Shown here in pieces: positions 1 to 9,215 of a DNA stretch of 64,000 nucleotides (its first letter is position 1; each line of letters begins with the position of its first letter). The stretch spans positions 186,001 through 250,000 of the forward strand of contig NZ_QCXY01000011.1 of NCBI RefSeq assembly GCF_003347495.1, written 5' to 3'. Both the position numbers and the translations under genes were made by a program. This DNA comes from Pleomorphovibrio marinus. Its GTDB lineage: Bacteria; Bacteroidota; Bacteroidia; Cytophagales; Cyclobacteriaceae. The notes beneath the pieces are model-generated. The model searched no databases. It saw only the letters and a list, made by a program, of their open reading frames with translations, and was not told the DNA's origin.

Positions 1-100
1 GGAAGCAGGACAAAACAATGAGCTCCAATTCAAAATTGAATCCACTACCGAATTGGAATCTTGGGATTCCCCTACTTCTTCTCTTTTAACTGATTTCTAA
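1..100 (+). CDS. C-terminal end of an unidentified protein (partial)
   Basis: An open frame starting at base 2 runs to a TAA at 98-100 and encodes about 32 residues ending in SSLLTDF. It is acidic and has no recognisable motif. It lies 15 bases upstream of the next start codon on the same strand, so the two genes are probably co-transcribed. Most of the gene lies outside the window, so no function can be assigned. Confidence 0.5.
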   Translation, partial: EAGQNNELQFKIESTTELESWDSPTSSLLTDF

Positions 101-115
101 CAAATTTTAACCTAT

Positions 116-847
116 ATGAAAAAGCTATTGATAATTGGGATAATACTTTGCTCTGGTACTGTCAATGCACAGGATATATTTCATGAAGCCCTGTATTCGG
201 CCGAACTGGTATTGCAAAACAGTTTTGCCATTTCCCTTACAGACCAACAGGCAGAAAAAATAAAAAAGATACATAGTCAAAGTTCCAAAGAATTCTATAC
301 CGGCAAATTGGATCTGGATGAAGCTTCTGCAAAGTTGAAGAAAATGCTCGCCGAGTCCAAACCCAACCCAGAGGCAGTTTCCAAGCAAATGAATATAGTG
401 TTAAACCTGGAAAATTCAATGAAGAGAAAAAGGTTGTCAACTTTGGTTGCCATAAAAAATGAACTCAACGAAACCCAGCAAAATGAGCTTTCGGACCTGA
501 AAGCAATCAGCAATACCAAGGAATATGATATCTCCAATAAACCATTAATTATTGGGCCATTGACTACTGTGAATGGCGCTGAAAAAAGAACCGCTAGTGA
601 TGCCACCACAAATCCAAACGTAAAATTGAGGGTTTCTGGAGATTCGAAGAATAGTCCGTTGATGTTAATTTCAACGAAAGACGGAATGGTTGAGATTGAG
701 GATATTGATAAAATAAATCCGGATGGGATTTCAAGCGTGTCGGTCCTAAAAGACAAATCGGCGACCGATAAATTTGGTGAAAAAGGGAAAAACGGAGTGG
801 TAATCATCACGTTGAAAAAAGACATACAGGAGCAATTTGAGAAGTAG
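116..847 (+). CDS. Secreted protein with Spy-like helical region and TonB-plug-like C-terminus
   Basis: The 243-residue product starts with a short Sec signal peptide (hydrophobic residues 5-17, cleavage near NAQ-D), so it acts in the periplasm or envelope. Residues about 40-130 are charged helices beginning with an LTDQQ-type segment, as in Spy/CpxP-like periplasmic proteins. Residues about 200-236 (DGISSVSVLKDKSA, then GEKGKNGVVIITLK) match the segment found in TonB receptor plug domains and in the C-termini of BlaR1-associated proteins of Bacteroidota. There is no barrel, so it is not a receptor. It directly follows an incomplete gene and is followed by a strong terminator, so it is probably the last gene of an operon. 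The exact role is unknown; the domain reading is inference. Confidence 0.7.
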   Translation: MKKLLIIGIILCSGTVNAQDIFHEALYSAELVLQNSFAISLTDQQAEKIKKIHSQSSKEFYTGKLDLDEASAKLKKMLAESKPNPEAVSKQMNIVLNLENSMKRKRLSTLVAIKNELNETQQNELSDLKAISNTKEYDISNKPLIIGPLTTVNGAEKRTASDATTNPNVKLRVSGDSKNSPLMLISTKDGMVEIEDIDKINPDGISSVSVLKDKSATDKFGEKGKNGVVIITLKKDIQEQFEK

Positions 848-897
848 GGAACAATAGACCTTTGAGGTATGGAAAACCTCCAAGGTTCCGAGTGGCG

Positions 898-932
898 ACC
901 TTTGAGGTTTATGAAACCTCAAAGGTTTTTTT
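898..932 (+). terminator. Rho-independent terminator
   Basis: Thirteen bases (898-910) pair perfectly with 914-926 around a 3-base loop, followed by a T run. It lies 51 bases after the preceding stop codon. A partial copy of one arm occurs at 857-884, suggesting a local duplication. Confidence 0.85.
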
Positions 933-1449
933 GGGTAAAGCCTTTTATTTATCTCTTTTACGATTTGTTTTTGGGAAATCCTTCGGCGAACTCTAAGGTT
1001 GTACCTCGTTGAAAGAAACCTACAACTATTTTAAATTCTTTCGTAAATCCTCATTTCTAATTTTCGCACGAAATAATTCTATAGTTGGTTTAACCATTTT
1101 GGTGAAATGTGATCAAACCAATAATCAGGGATTAGAACACATTCAATTATTTTTAGGGCATTTTTCTATCGTAACGCACAATCAGTGTTAAACAGGATCA
1201 AAATTACACGTTAACCCAATCCATATAAATTGGCCAAATCAATGACCCGCCAAAGTTATGGGCTATTTTTTCACATGCATCCGGATTGTCTGTCTGAAAT
1301 TTTCCAAGGAACTACGGCATAATAGGATGTGACCGACTGACGTGACTTATTCCGTTCCTCCTTGCGCTAAGTGAAAAACTCCCCAAGGCATGGGCTTATC
1401 ATTTATTTAGCCCTCCAGCGCCAGGAGTTTTAAAGTCGGCAAGCTCACC
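933..1449. other. Gene-poor spacer
   Basis: AT-rich sequence with no convincing gene. A 60-codon frame at 1009-1191 starts at TTG and has no recognisable motif. The base composition changes to GC-rich at about 1440, just before the radC-type gene. Confidence 0.5.
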
Positions 1450-2103
1450 ATGAAACGTTTCAATCAATTATCCGAACCCACCGAGATGCTCTACAACCAG
1501 GGGAAATCCGCCATGAGGGATTACCACCTGATCGCCGCAATCGCCAACATTACCGTGGACAATGCCCGGGGGATCCTTGCAAAGGCCGATTTCAGGCTGT
1601 CCGAACTCGCCAAATGGGACATGGAAAGGTGGCTCAGCATTGAGGGCATAGGTTACGCCAAGGCTACCGCCCTAATGACCTCCTTCGAACTGGGAAGGAG
1701 AAGATTGGAGGAACAACCGGACACCAAAATCAGGATCAGCTGTTCCCGGGATGTGTACTACCATATGGTACCCTTCCTCCTGGACGAGGTGGTGGAACAT
1801 TTTTACATCCTCCTATTGAACAGGAACAACCGGATCATCAAACTCCATAAGATCAGTTCCGGTAGTACCCACGGCACCCTGGTGGACCCCAAGTTGATCT
1901 TCAAAAAGGCCCTGGACCACCTGGCCTCCAGCATCATCCTGGTGCACAACCACCCCTCAGGGAACCTGAAACCCTCCCAATCCGACATAACACTGACCAA
2001 CAGGCTCTCCGAAGCCGGAAAACACCTTGAAATCCCCGTGGTGGACCACCTGATCTTCACCGATGACTCGTATTTTAGCTTTACGGATGAGGGCCTGATA
2101 TAG
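1450..2103 (+). CDS. radC: RadC-type JAB/MPN (JAMM) domain protein
   Basis: The 217-residue product has a helix-hairpin-helix-like N-terminus (residues about 28-85, including SIEGIGYAKATALM) and a JAMM domain at about 95-217. The metal-binding signature HNHPSG with H166 and H168, followed by D179 in the SQSDI segment, is intact. RadC proteins carry this DUF2466 domain. The old DNA-repair role is doubtful, and many copies travel with mobile or accessory loci. The gene is strikingly GC-rich compared with the flanking AT-rich spacers and matches the Rhs core in composition, so it may have arrived with that array. The ATG at 1450 is the first in the frame. Confidence 0.85.
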   Translation: MKRFNQLSEPTEMLYNQGKSAMRDYHLIAAIANITVDNARGILAKADFRLSELAKWDMERWLSIEGIGYAKATALMTSFELGRRRLEEQPDTKIRISCSRDVYYHMVPFLLDEVVEHFYILLLNRNNRIIKLHKISSGSTHGTLVDPKLIFKKALDHLASSIILVHNHPSGNLKPSQSDITLTNRLSEAGKHLEIPVVDHLIFTDDSYFSFTDEGLI

Positions 2104-2345
2104 GCCTTCATCCTATCGTTGAAGTACAAGGATGATGGGTGCGATAAAGAATACGAAAAATAATAAAACTATAAAATTCTATGATAATTATAAATGAACT
2201 TTAAAATGTTAAATATACAAACCCATCATTTACCACCTTTAACATATTTTTGAAAATACATTTAGAATGAGTTGTTACACCTTTAAATATTAATTTTAAA
2301 AAATGTATTTAATAACTAACTTTTTGTTTATGAAAAGTATTTTAA
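2104..2345. other. AT-rich spacer with vestigial Rhs start
   Basis: Very AT-rich. At 2330 an ATG opens a seven-codon frame (MKSILNL then TAA at 2351) that looks like the beginning of a signal peptide. The Rhs frame begins abruptly at 2346, so this may be the surviving start of the deleted 5' end of the Rhs gene. Confidence 0.4.
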
Positions 2346-2465
2346 ATCTTTAATGATATATTTTACGATGCAAGAAACGCCGGGTTAACCGAATCCACAA
2401 TAAAATCCGGGAGTGCCAGCCAGTCCTATAAAGATTTCACTTATTTTGACGGCCTTGGCAGGCCT

Positions 2466-5400
2466 ATGCAGAATATAAGGAAACAGGCCTCATCTTCAGG
2501 ATGGGACATCATCACACCAGTCACCTATGATGAGGTAGGGCGTCAGGCCATGGAGTACCTACCCTATACCCGGAACAACGGCAGCGCCACCGGCAATTTC
2601 CGGCCTTCAGCGGTAACGGAACACGGCACTTATTATACCGAACAACACGGGGACTCGAGGGGCTACTACGAAAAGCAGTTTGAACCCTCCCCTCTGAACA
2701 GGACGATAAAGCAGGGAGCCCCTGGCGATGCCTGGAGACTGGGTGGGGGCCGGGAAATAAAATACGAGGAGCGCCCGAACATGGCCGAGGAAGAGGTACG
2801 GATCTGGACGGTGAACAGCAATGGGTTCCCTGCCACCTCAGCAACTTACGGTAGTGGTGCGCTTTGGGTAAAGGAAACTAAGGACGAACACAACAAGCGG
2901 ACCTTGGAATATACGGACAAACTAGGAAGGACGGTACTGCGGAAATCAGAAATCTGGGGGACGCCCACTGTTCACAACCAAGGGTGGCTTTGCACCTATT
3001 ACGTATATGATGACCTGGGTGACCTGCGGGTCGTGATACCCCCACTTGCCGTGGAACGGCTGCTGTCAAACTGGCCACAAAGCACCAACAGTTCTTTTGC
3101 CAACGGTTTCTATTTCTGGTACCGCTATGACGGCAGGAAAAGGATGACCGAGAAGAAAGTCCCCGACAAGGGCTGGGAACATTTCGTTTACGACATGCAG
3201 GATAGGCTGGTGGCCAGTCAGGACGGGAGACAACGCACAGACAACCTCTGGCATTACACCAAATACGATGCACTTGGTCGGCCGGTGATGACCGGCATCA
3301 CCAACGACAGCCGTACAAGGAGCGAGCTGCAATCCGATTTGGACAATATGCCCACCCATAACAATGCGGAACTGAAAGCAAACACCGCTAGGGTCAGAAC
3401 TGGTGAGAACATTACCTCCTCCCAATACGACGGGTATGAGGAATACGTGGCCACCGCTGGCATTACTTTGCAGCCAGGATTCAGCTTTAAAGCTACTGCA
3501 AATAAAAGCTTCACAGGAAGGATAGGCACCGCCTCCTCCGGCAATGCGGGCGCCTTCCCGGAAGACGAGGGGGAAATCCTTACGGTGATGTATTATGACG
3601 GTTACGGGATAACCCCTCCAGGGAACTACGAGGCACCCGCCGGTTATTCCGCTAGGACCACAAGGACCAGGGGACTGCTGACGGCCAAAAAAGTGAAGGA
3701 CCTTTCCACGGGGATATTCCATTCCACGCTATATTTCTATGACGAAAAAGGCCTGGAGATACAGGCCCTTGCAGAGCATCAGCTCGGCGGTACCGTGCGG
3801 ACTTCTGTCAAATACAACTTCGAGGACCAGCCCACCGACAGTCATGTACAGTTCAGCACGCCTGGGGCCTTGGACATTACCAGGAAGTTCAACTACAATA
3901 CTGCGGGTCTGCCATCCAACGTTACCCATAGGATAGGAAACGGGGATGTGGTGACTCTTTTCACAAATACCTACAACCAACTCGGGCAGCGGACATTAAA
4001 ATCCCACCCCAACGTGGGGGTAGGCCTTAGCTATGCCTACAACATCCGTGGTTGGCTTAAGCGGATCAACCAACCCACAGGCACCGACCCCATATTTGGG
4101 ATGGAGTTGTTTTATGAGGGAGGTGGCACCAACCATCAGTGGAACGGCAACATCTCCCGCATGTCCTGGAAGGGTCGGGACAACGTGACCCGGCGATATG
4201 ATTATAGCTACGATTTCGTAAACCGGTTGACCGGGGCAGCCTTTACCCCGGGGTCGGGTAACTTCAATTTTTCGGTGAACAACATTTTCTATGACGGCAA
4301 TGGAAACCTGCTGGCCATGCAACGCAGCGGTCAACGGACTTCATCCACTTATGGGGTCATAGACGCACTTTCTTATACCTACCAGGCCAATGGGAACAGG
4401 CTGCTGCGTGTAGAAGACGGTTTCGACACAAATTCCTACACTTCAAAGGACTTTAAACCCAACACGGACTCAGCACAGAATTATGACTATGATGCCAACG
4501 GCAACCAGACCAGGAACGCCGACAAGCGGATATCCTCCATCACCTATAACCACCTGAACCTCCCGGAAATAGTGACCTTTTCGGGCAGCATTGGCAGGAT
4601 CGAATATAGCTACGATGCCGAGGGCAACAAGCTGCGGCAGCAGGTGTACAACAACACGACACTTTCCTCCACCACCGATTACATAGGGGAGTTTGTGTTC
4701 CGGGACGGACAACTTGACTACCTGCTCCAGGAGGAGGGCCGGGTGGCCTATGAGGGGGGCAGCCCTGTCTATGAGTATTTCGTCAAAGACCACCTGGGCA
4801 ACGTGAGGCAGGTGATCAGGAACCCGGAGACCGAACTGCTTATGGCAACGATGGAATTGGGGAACGCAGAGGAGGAAGAGCAATACTTTGATCAGTTGCA
4901 GGCCAGCCGGCAGTTGGGACCGGAGCACAACGTGACCCCCGGGGGCGACAGGGTGGCATGGCTGAATGCCGGCCGGGGCCGGATCTTGGGGCCTGCGCGG
5001 ACGCAGGAGGTTCAGAATGGCGGAAAGGTGAGACTTTCCGTCCACGGCAAATATGAGGTCCCCGGGAAAGAAAGCCTGAGCGCGGGGGCGGTGGCGGACT
5101 GGGGCTCCAAAACTACGCTGATCGAAGACCTGCTTGAGTTCAGCACGGTGACCACCCGCTCGGCATCCCCCAACGCCGTTACGGTGCTGAACATCCTCGA
5201 TATACTCATCAAAGACCTACAGCAGAAGGAGGCCCCCGAGTCCTATATGATGTACGCCCTGTATGATGCCGACAGCATGCTGTATGAGACCGGCAAGGAG
5301 GTACTGACAAAAAACGCGGCCAACCAACATGAGGTTTTGGAAAAAGAGCTTTATATTGCAAAGGACGGCTATATGGAGGCATTTCTGGTGAACGAAACAG

Positions 5401-6314
5401 AGGAGGACGTATGGTTCGACAACTTCACCATCATGAGCGAGGGGCCGTTAATTGTGCAGGAGACCCATTATGACCCCTGGGGGTTGGAGCTTACGGGGCT
5501 GGGGTACCAGTATGGGGGGATTAAGGTGAATAAGTACCTCTACAACGGCAAGGAACTGCTGGAAGACCTGAATCTTAATCTATACGACTATGGGGCTAGA
5601 ATGTATGATCCTGTGATAGGCAGATGGAGTGTCATAGATAAACTTGCTGATGATGTAATGCAGGTTGATAAATCTCCTTATCAATACGGATGGAATAATC
5701 CCGTAAACTTAACAGACCCCGATGGTAACTGTCCTTGGTGTATAGGCGCAATAGTCGGAGCGGTAGTTGACTATGGGCTTCAGGTAACCGAAAATGTTTT
5801 AAAGAACGATGGTAAGATCACATTAAATGCATTTACGGATGTAGATGGTACCTCTATCGCTTTGTCAGGTGCGGCGGGAGCAACAGGTGCCGGATTAGCA
5901 ACGAAGATTAAAAAAGCATCGACCCTTGTGAAATTAGGGGTAGAACTTGCAACTGATGGAGGCGCTAGTGCTTTAAACCAGTACGCTAAAGATGGAAAAG
6001 TTGATTTAGAAGATGTTGCTATTGACGCGGCTGCAGGGCAAATAGTAGGAAAAAGTGTTGGGAAAATGTTAAAGGGCCAGAGTCAAAACACCGACTTAGG
6101 TAAAGCGTTGAACCGTGATGCAGATAGAGCGCAAAGAGTAGCAAACCAACCGAAAAGAAGTCCTGCAAGACAAAATGCTAAACAACAAAAAGCTGATGCT
6201 TCCCTTGAAAAGTATGACTCCTATGGAGAGTCGAGAGCTGCTGCGGCAGGTACGTCAAGCGCAGCAGCAGCTTCCCAAATAGTAAAAAAGGTCAAAGAAG
6301 ATGAAAACCAATGA
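2466..6314 (+). CDS. 5'-truncated Rhs/YD-repeat toxin carrier with C-terminal tip 1
   Basis: The 1282-codon frame from the first ATG encodes a Bacteroidota-type Rhs protein. It is open without a start from 2346, where it reads straight into a DUF6443-like segment (YKDFTYFDGLGRPMQN). Multiple YD repeats follow (for example YDYDANGNQTRN, YSYDAEGNKLRQ), then the core end with ETHYDPWGLEL, YNGKELLEDLN, RMYDPVIGRW and DPDGN. The core normally forms a shell around a polymorphic toxin. The variable tip from about residue 1092 is AT-richer and contains a Gly/Ala-rich, possibly membrane-active helix region and a basic tail; no nuclease motif is visible. No signal peptide remains, so secretion and expression are doubtful. 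The stop overlaps the immunity gene start. Confidence 0.85.
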   Translation: MQNIRKQASSSGWDIITPVTYDEVGRQAMEYLPYTRNNGSATGNFRPSAVTEHGTYYTEQHGDSRGYYEKQFEPSPLNRTIKQGAPGDAWRLGGGREIKYEERPNMAEEEVRIWTVNSNGFPATSATYGSGALWVKETKDEHNKRTLEYTDKLGRTVLRKSEIWGTPTVHNQGWLCTYYVYDDLGDLRVVIPPLAVERLLSNWPQSTNSSFANGFYFWYRYDGRKRMTEKKVPDKGWEHFVYDMQDRLVASQDGRQRTDNLWHYTKYDALGRPVMTGITNDSRTRSELQSDLDNMPTHNNAELKANTARVRTGENITSSQYDGYEEYVATAGITLQPGFSFKATANKSFTGRIGTASSGNAGAFPEDEGEILTVMYYDGYGITPPGNYEAPAGYSARTTRTRGLLTAKKVKDLSTGIFHSTLYFYDEKGLEIQALAEHQLGGTVRTSVKYNFEDQPTDSHVQFSTPGALDITRKFNYNTAGLPSNVTHRIGNGDVVTLFTNTYNQLGQRTLKSHPNVGVGLSYAYNIRGWLKRINQPTGTDPIFGMELFYEGGGTNHQWNGNISRMSWKGRDNVTRRYDYSYDFVNRLTGAAFTPGSGNFNFSVNNIFYDGNGNLLAMQRSGQRTSSTYGVIDALSYTYQANGNRLLRVEDGFDTNSYTSKDFKPNTDSAQNYDYDANGNQTRNADKRISSITYNHLNLPEIVTFSGSIGRIEYSYDAEGNKLRQQVYNNTTLSSTTDYIGEFVFRDGQLDYLLQEEGRVAYEGGSPVYEYFVKDHLGNVRQVIRNPETELLMATMELGNAEEEEQYFDQLQASRQLGPEHNVTPGGDRVAWLNAGRGRILGPARTQEVQNGGKVRLSVHGKYEVPGKESLSAGAVADWGSKTTLIEDLLEFSTVTTRSASPNAVTVLNILDILIKDLQQKEAPESYMMYALYDADSMLYETGKEVLTKNAANQHEVLEKELYIAKDGYMEAFLVNETEEDVWFDNFTIMSEGPLIVQETHYDPWGLELTGLGYQYGGIKVNKYLYNGKELLEDLNLNLYDYGARMYDPVIGRWSVIDKLADDVMQVDKSPYQYGWNNPVNLTDPDGNCPWCIGAIVGAVVDYGLQVTENVLKNDGKITLNAFTDVDGTSIALSGAAGATGAGLATKIKKASTLVKLGVELATDGGASALNQYAKDGKVDLEDVAIDAAAGQIVGKSVGKMLKGQSQNTDLGKALNRDADRAQRVANQPKRSPARQNAKQQKADASLEKYDSYGESRAAAAGTSSAAAASQIVKKVKEDENQ
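4518..5548 (+). repeat. Rhs core direct repeat, copy 1
   Basis: This stretch of about 1.03 kb is nearly identical to 9497-10527 at a constant offset of 4979 bases, with only scattered substitutions and no frame change. It covers the last YD repeats up to the YNGKE core motif, after which the two copies diverge into different toxin tips. Confidence 0.9.
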
Positions 6315-6681
6315 AATGTCATCAATAAAACTAGAGCGGAAGGACTTGATTTCAGTGACTATCGTTATTGTATTAATTGTTTTGGCTTCAAATAAGTATG
6401 GGATTATCCCTGTCTTAAAAGGGTTGGGGATATTTACGGCGATACTAATGTTTAATTTGGCGGTTATTAGGGTATATCAAGAGTGTATGGCCTATCTCAA
6501 AACGAAATCGTGGAAAATTAGCCCCTTATATGCTTTATTTTTAGTAATGCTAGTAATAGGGATTCCATTAATGTTTGTTCTTTATTTAAAGGATACTTAT
6601 TTGACCTTTGGGGTAATACTTAGCGTCGTAGTGCTAGGAGGATTGTTGATCTATAGTCTTGTTGGTAAAGTGTTTAGATAG
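6301..6681 (+). CDS. Predicted membrane immunity protein for Rhs tip 1
   Basis: The 126-residue product has four predicted membrane helices (about residues 18-33, 38-55, 75-95 and 102-122) joined by short polar loops. The ATG overlaps the last 14 bases of the toxin tip, the tight coupling typical of toxin/immunity pairs. An integral-membrane immunity protein suggests a toxin acting at the inner membrane, but that is inference. The stop at 6679-6681 is followed immediately by an orphan Rhs core end, so this gene closes the first cassette. Confidence 0.65.
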   Translation: MKTNEMSSIKLERKDLISVTIVIVLIVLASNKYGIIPVLKGLGIFTAILMFNLAVIRVYQECMAYLKTKSWKISPLYALFLVMLVIGIPLMFVLYLKDTYLTFGVILSVVVLGGLLIYSLVGKVFR

Positions 6682-7521
6682 CGTTACCTCTACAACGGGA
6701 AGGAACTGATCGAGGACCTGAATCTTAATTTCTATGACTACGGGGCAAGAATGTACGACCCCGCAATAGGGAGATGGAGCGTTGTTGACCCACTTGCAGC
6801 GCAATTCCCAAGCTGGTCTCCATATAGTTTTGGGTTCAATAACCCTATGCGGTTTATTGATCCGGATGGTAGAGCTCCTTGGGATGTAATCATTAGAGGT
6901 TCAGAAAGTCAAGCTGCTTTTAATGAATTGCAAGCCTCAGTACAAGGACAACTTAACCTATCTATGGACGCAAATGGTAAAGTTACTTATACCCAAAGTG
7001 GTGATGGTAAACTTTCTAAAGATGCTCAACAACTTGCCAATGCAATAGACAACAGTTCGATTGTTGTAAACGTAAATGCTGAGAATACTACAGCCACATC
7101 ATCCGGTGATTTATATATTGGCGGTGCTTTTGCCGGGAATACCGTTACAAAGGGAGCAGACGGTAATACAGTTGTTGTCGAGCAGGAAGTAAACCCAGGT
7201 GTTTTAGGGAAGATGAGTACAGCCCACGGAAAACCGGGAGCCGATATGTTACACGAAGTTACGGAAGCTTACCAAGGTGGATTGATATCACAAAAGAAAG
7301 GAGTATCATCTCCAGCATCTAATCAACCAGGTTCTGTTTACCAGAAAGCGCATAATAGAGCGACTAAGCAATCAGGGCCAGTCCTTGAAAGGATTTATGA
7401 TGCATCAGGTAAGGAAATGCAAATGTTGCCAGGAAATGTCTATCCCCCTGGGGTTCAACGTGCTGACTGGTATGTTAAGGACAGGAAAGGCAATAAGGTT
7501 GTTATCCAAGAATTGAAATAG
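6682..7521 (+). CDS. Orphan Rhs core end with tip 2 (HExxE metallopeptidase-like)
   Basis: The frame starts without a start codon directly after the preceding stop, with the Rhs core end [29 protein letters not shown] and DPDGR. The first ATG is at 6751, inside the core motif. This is the structure of an orphan rhsC-terminal cassette, which can be recombined onto a full-length Rhs gene. The variable tip (from about 6880) contains MLHEVTEAY, an HExxE-type possible zinc site, followed by a second histidine in QKAHNRA. A peptidase activity is therefore possible but unproven. The immunity gene starts 3 bases downstream. Without an upstream start and secretion core the tip is probably silent. Confidence 0.75.
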   Translation, partial: RYLYNGKELIEDLNLNFYDYGARMYDPAIGRWSVVDPLAAQFPSWSPYSFGFNNPMRFIDPDGRAPWDVIIRGSESQAAFNELQASVQGQLNLSMDANGKVTYTQSGDGKLSKDAQQLANAIDNSSIVVNVNAENTTATSSGDLYIGGAFAGNTVTKGADGNTVVVEQEVNPGVLGKMSTAHGKPGADMLHEVTEAYQGGLISQKKGVSSPASNQPGSVYQKAHNRATKQSGPVLERIYDASGKEMQMLPGNVYPPGVQRADWYVKDRKGNKVVIQELK

Positions 7522-7523
7522 TT

Positions 7524-7976
7524 ATGAAAATACTACTGTGCATCTTTTCGGCACTGGCACTTCTTTCTTGTTCGACCCCAAAAGGGATAACTCAAGGCCT
7601 AAAGGAAGAACCAGGTTACCTGATTAAGAAAATAAAAAGCAAGAATTCTTGGCACATCATTTATGCCCAAAAGCAAGACAGTCTGTATAAGATAGTTGTT
7701 GGGAAAGAAGTTATGGCAGGTGATGGTTGTAACAAGATAGTCGTTGGGAAATCCTATGATTTTGAGTTGAAATCAAGGAAGGAAAATGTGCCAGTAATTA
7801 ATGGGGTTAGATTAAAGCCAGTTAATTATCTTGATGTTAAAACCCCCGCTTACGACAAAGGAGGGGTTGAATGTTACTCATATGATGAAAAAACAGAAAT
7901 TTGTACAGAGCCAAAGAAGGGGATATATGACCTGTACTATACGGATGATCTGAAAGGGTTGTGCTATCTAAAGTAG
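7524..7976 (+). CDS. Lipoprotein immunity candidate for Rhs tip 2
   Basis: The 150-residue product begins with a lipoprotein signal peptide (ILLCIFSALALLSC, lipobox LLSC with Cys at about 16). The mature part is therefore anchored in the envelope. The remainder is a small soluble domain with several beta-like segments and three or more cysteines. It directly follows the orphan tip and is capped by a terminator, which fits an immunity protein that neutralises its toxin in the periplasm. No known family was recognised. Confidence 0.6.
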   Translation: MKILLCIFSALALLSCSTPKGITQGLKEEPGYLIKKIKSKNSWHIIYAQKQDSLYKIVVGKEVMAGDGCNKIVVGKSYDFELKSRKENVPVINGVRLKPVNYLDVKTPAYDKGGVECYSYDEKTEICTEPKKGIYDLYYTDDLKGLCYLK

Positions 7977-7990
7977 AATGAAAAATCGGA

Positions 7991-8016
7991 AGCCCGGCAG
8001 CAATGTCGGGCTTTTT
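7991..8016 (+). terminator. Rho-independent terminator at end of cassette 2
   Basis: AGCCCG at 7991-7996 pairs with CGGGCT at 8007-8012, followed by a T run. It lies between convergent genes: the tip 2 immunity gene and the antisense XRE remnant. Confidence 0.8.
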
Positions 8017-8309
8017 CATATCATAGATATTTTGCTTGCCTTAATAAAATGGTCAACGGTGGTTAGCAGGCATTCCTTTTCCTTTTCGGGGAGTGTTGCG
8101 ATATCCTGAAACCTTCGGAGCATAGCCGGGTCTTTAAACAGGTCGGCCTGTTCGTTCTCCCCCAAAAGGTATCCTACTGATGTGTCCAGGATCTTGGCCA
8201 GCTTCTTGGCCGCTTCAATGGAGGGTATCATCTCATCCCTTTCATATTTACCGATGGTGGTATGTGAAGTACCGAAAACCTTTGCCAACTCTTTTTGGGA
8301 ATTTGGTAA
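8016..8309 (-). pseudogene. Beheaded XRE-family regulator (remnant 1)
   Basis: The minus-strand frame reads SQKELAKVFGTSHTTIGKYERDE, then EAAKKLAKILDTSVGYLL, a clear Cro/C1-type helix-turn-helix, followed by about 40 residues of helical tail. The frame is open only to 8309, where a stop lies immediately upstream. The first helix and the real start are missing, and any predicted start is the TTG inside the ELAKVF motif. The break at about 8300-8317 is exactly where the plus-strand tip 3 sequence begins. The regulator was therefore decapitated by a recombination that brought in the next cassette. Confidence 0.75.
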
Positions 8310-8316
8310 TCAGCCA

Positions 8317-8664
8317 ATGACTTCGGCGACAAGGCCTATAAGTAGGTTAGCTCCATTAGGAAAATCATTATCTAGTGGTGGAACGGCTCTATCTGTTGTC
8401 AGTTTAGGTTTTGATGTTGCGGATTATTCGAGCGGTGATTTAAGTGGCTCCCGTTTAGGTTATCGGGCAACAGGAACAGGTGTTTCTATAGGCGTGGCAT
8501 ATGGGCTTGGAGGTCCTTATGGAGCGGCGGCTGGCGGCTTGTTTTTCATGGGAGAAAAGGCATGGGATATGACACAGCCAATGAGGAATGAAATAAGCCG
8601 TCAGTACTGGCAATTTAAGAATGACTTTGATAATGCTTTAAGGAGTGGATGGAGGCCAAGATAA
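8317..8664 (+). CDS. Rhs C-terminal tip 3 fragment lacking the core
   Basis: About 115 codons from the ATG at 8317 encode a Gly/Ala-rich domain (TALSVVSLGFDVADY, GVSIGVAYGLGGPYGAAAGG) ending in a basic tail. No RMYDP/DPDG core remains. The open frame extends upstream to 8182, but that part is the complement of the XRE remnant and is not real. The position directly before a membrane protein gene identifies it as the toxin half of a toxin/immunity pair. The glycine-rich helices could insert in membranes, which is inference. It is a broken cassette, probably unexpressed. Confidence 0.6.
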   Translation: MTSATRPISRLAPLGKSLSSGGTALSVVSLGFDVADYSSGDLSGSRLGYRATGTGVSIGVAYGLGGPYGAAAGGLFFMGEKAWDMTQPMRNEISRQYWQFKNDFDNALRSGWRPR

Positions 8665-8667
8665 AGG

Positions 8668-9180
8668 ATGTATACTTACAGGATTTCAATTAATCACCAA
8701 TTCAAACACCTTTGGGTGATTTTCTACTATGTCCTTGTAATAGTAAGTGGGGCACTTTACTTTAGTCATAGTAGATATGGGTTTATCGATTATGGAAAAA
8801 TCATACCGATTTCATTGGTGACAATTCTAATATTCCTCATTCCCCAATTAATCCTTCACATTAATTATTACAGGAGAAACAAAGGCGATATATTTTTTTA
8901 TGATCCTGCAGGGCAAAGAGTCACGATAAACCGCAAGGGTGAGTCGGCGAGCTTTTCGTTCAGTGATATTGAACTGATAAAGCGGTTTAAATCTTATCCA
9001 TTGGCAGACAACCGGATGCAGTGGTTTCCTTGGGATAATTACAATTACTCGATTATCCGATTAAAAAATGGCCAGGAATTTATAATTACCAGCTTACTTG
9101 TTCCCAATATGGATCTTCCCATTAATTCCAGTAGGATAAAATTGAAGAAAAGGTTTTATCCAATTATACAGGACATGTAA
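8668..9180 (+). CDS. Membrane immunity candidate for Rhs tip 3
   Basis: The 170-residue product has two N-terminal membrane helices (about 13-33 and 42-65) followed by a soluble domain with alternating beta-like segments. The arrangement resembles bacterial PH-like membrane proteins. It starts 3 bases after the tip 3 stop and is followed by a bidirectional terminator. The immunity gene of tip 4 has the same two-helix plus soluble domain plan, suggesting a shared protection strategy. Confidence 0.6.
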   Translation: MYTYRISINHQFKHLWVIFYYVLVIVSGALYFSHSRYGFIDYGKIIPISLVTILIFLIPQLILHINYYRRNKGDIFFYDPAGQRVTINRKGESASFSFSDIELIKRFKSYPLADNRMQWFPWDNYNYSIIRLKNGQEFIITSLLVPNMDLPINSSRIKLKKRFYPIIQDM

Positions 9181-9186
9181 CCAATG

Positions 9187-9213
9187 AAAAAGCCCGGCAA
9201 GTCCGGGCTTTTT
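9187..9213. terminator. Bidirectional terminator at end of cassette 3
   Basis: AGCCCGG at 9191-9197 pairs with CCGGGCT at 9203-9209, flanked by A and T runs, so it can work on both strands. It separates the immunity gene from the antisense XRE remnant. Confidence 0.85.
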
Positions 9214-9215
9214 GC

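Noticed and set aside
1009-1191. 60-codon frame after the first terminator
   Set aside because: TTG start, no motif, no conserved pattern; it lies in AT-rich spacer.
8182-8316. Upstream extension of the tip 3 frame
   Set aside because: It is the complement of the antisense XRE HTH, so it is not part of the toxin.
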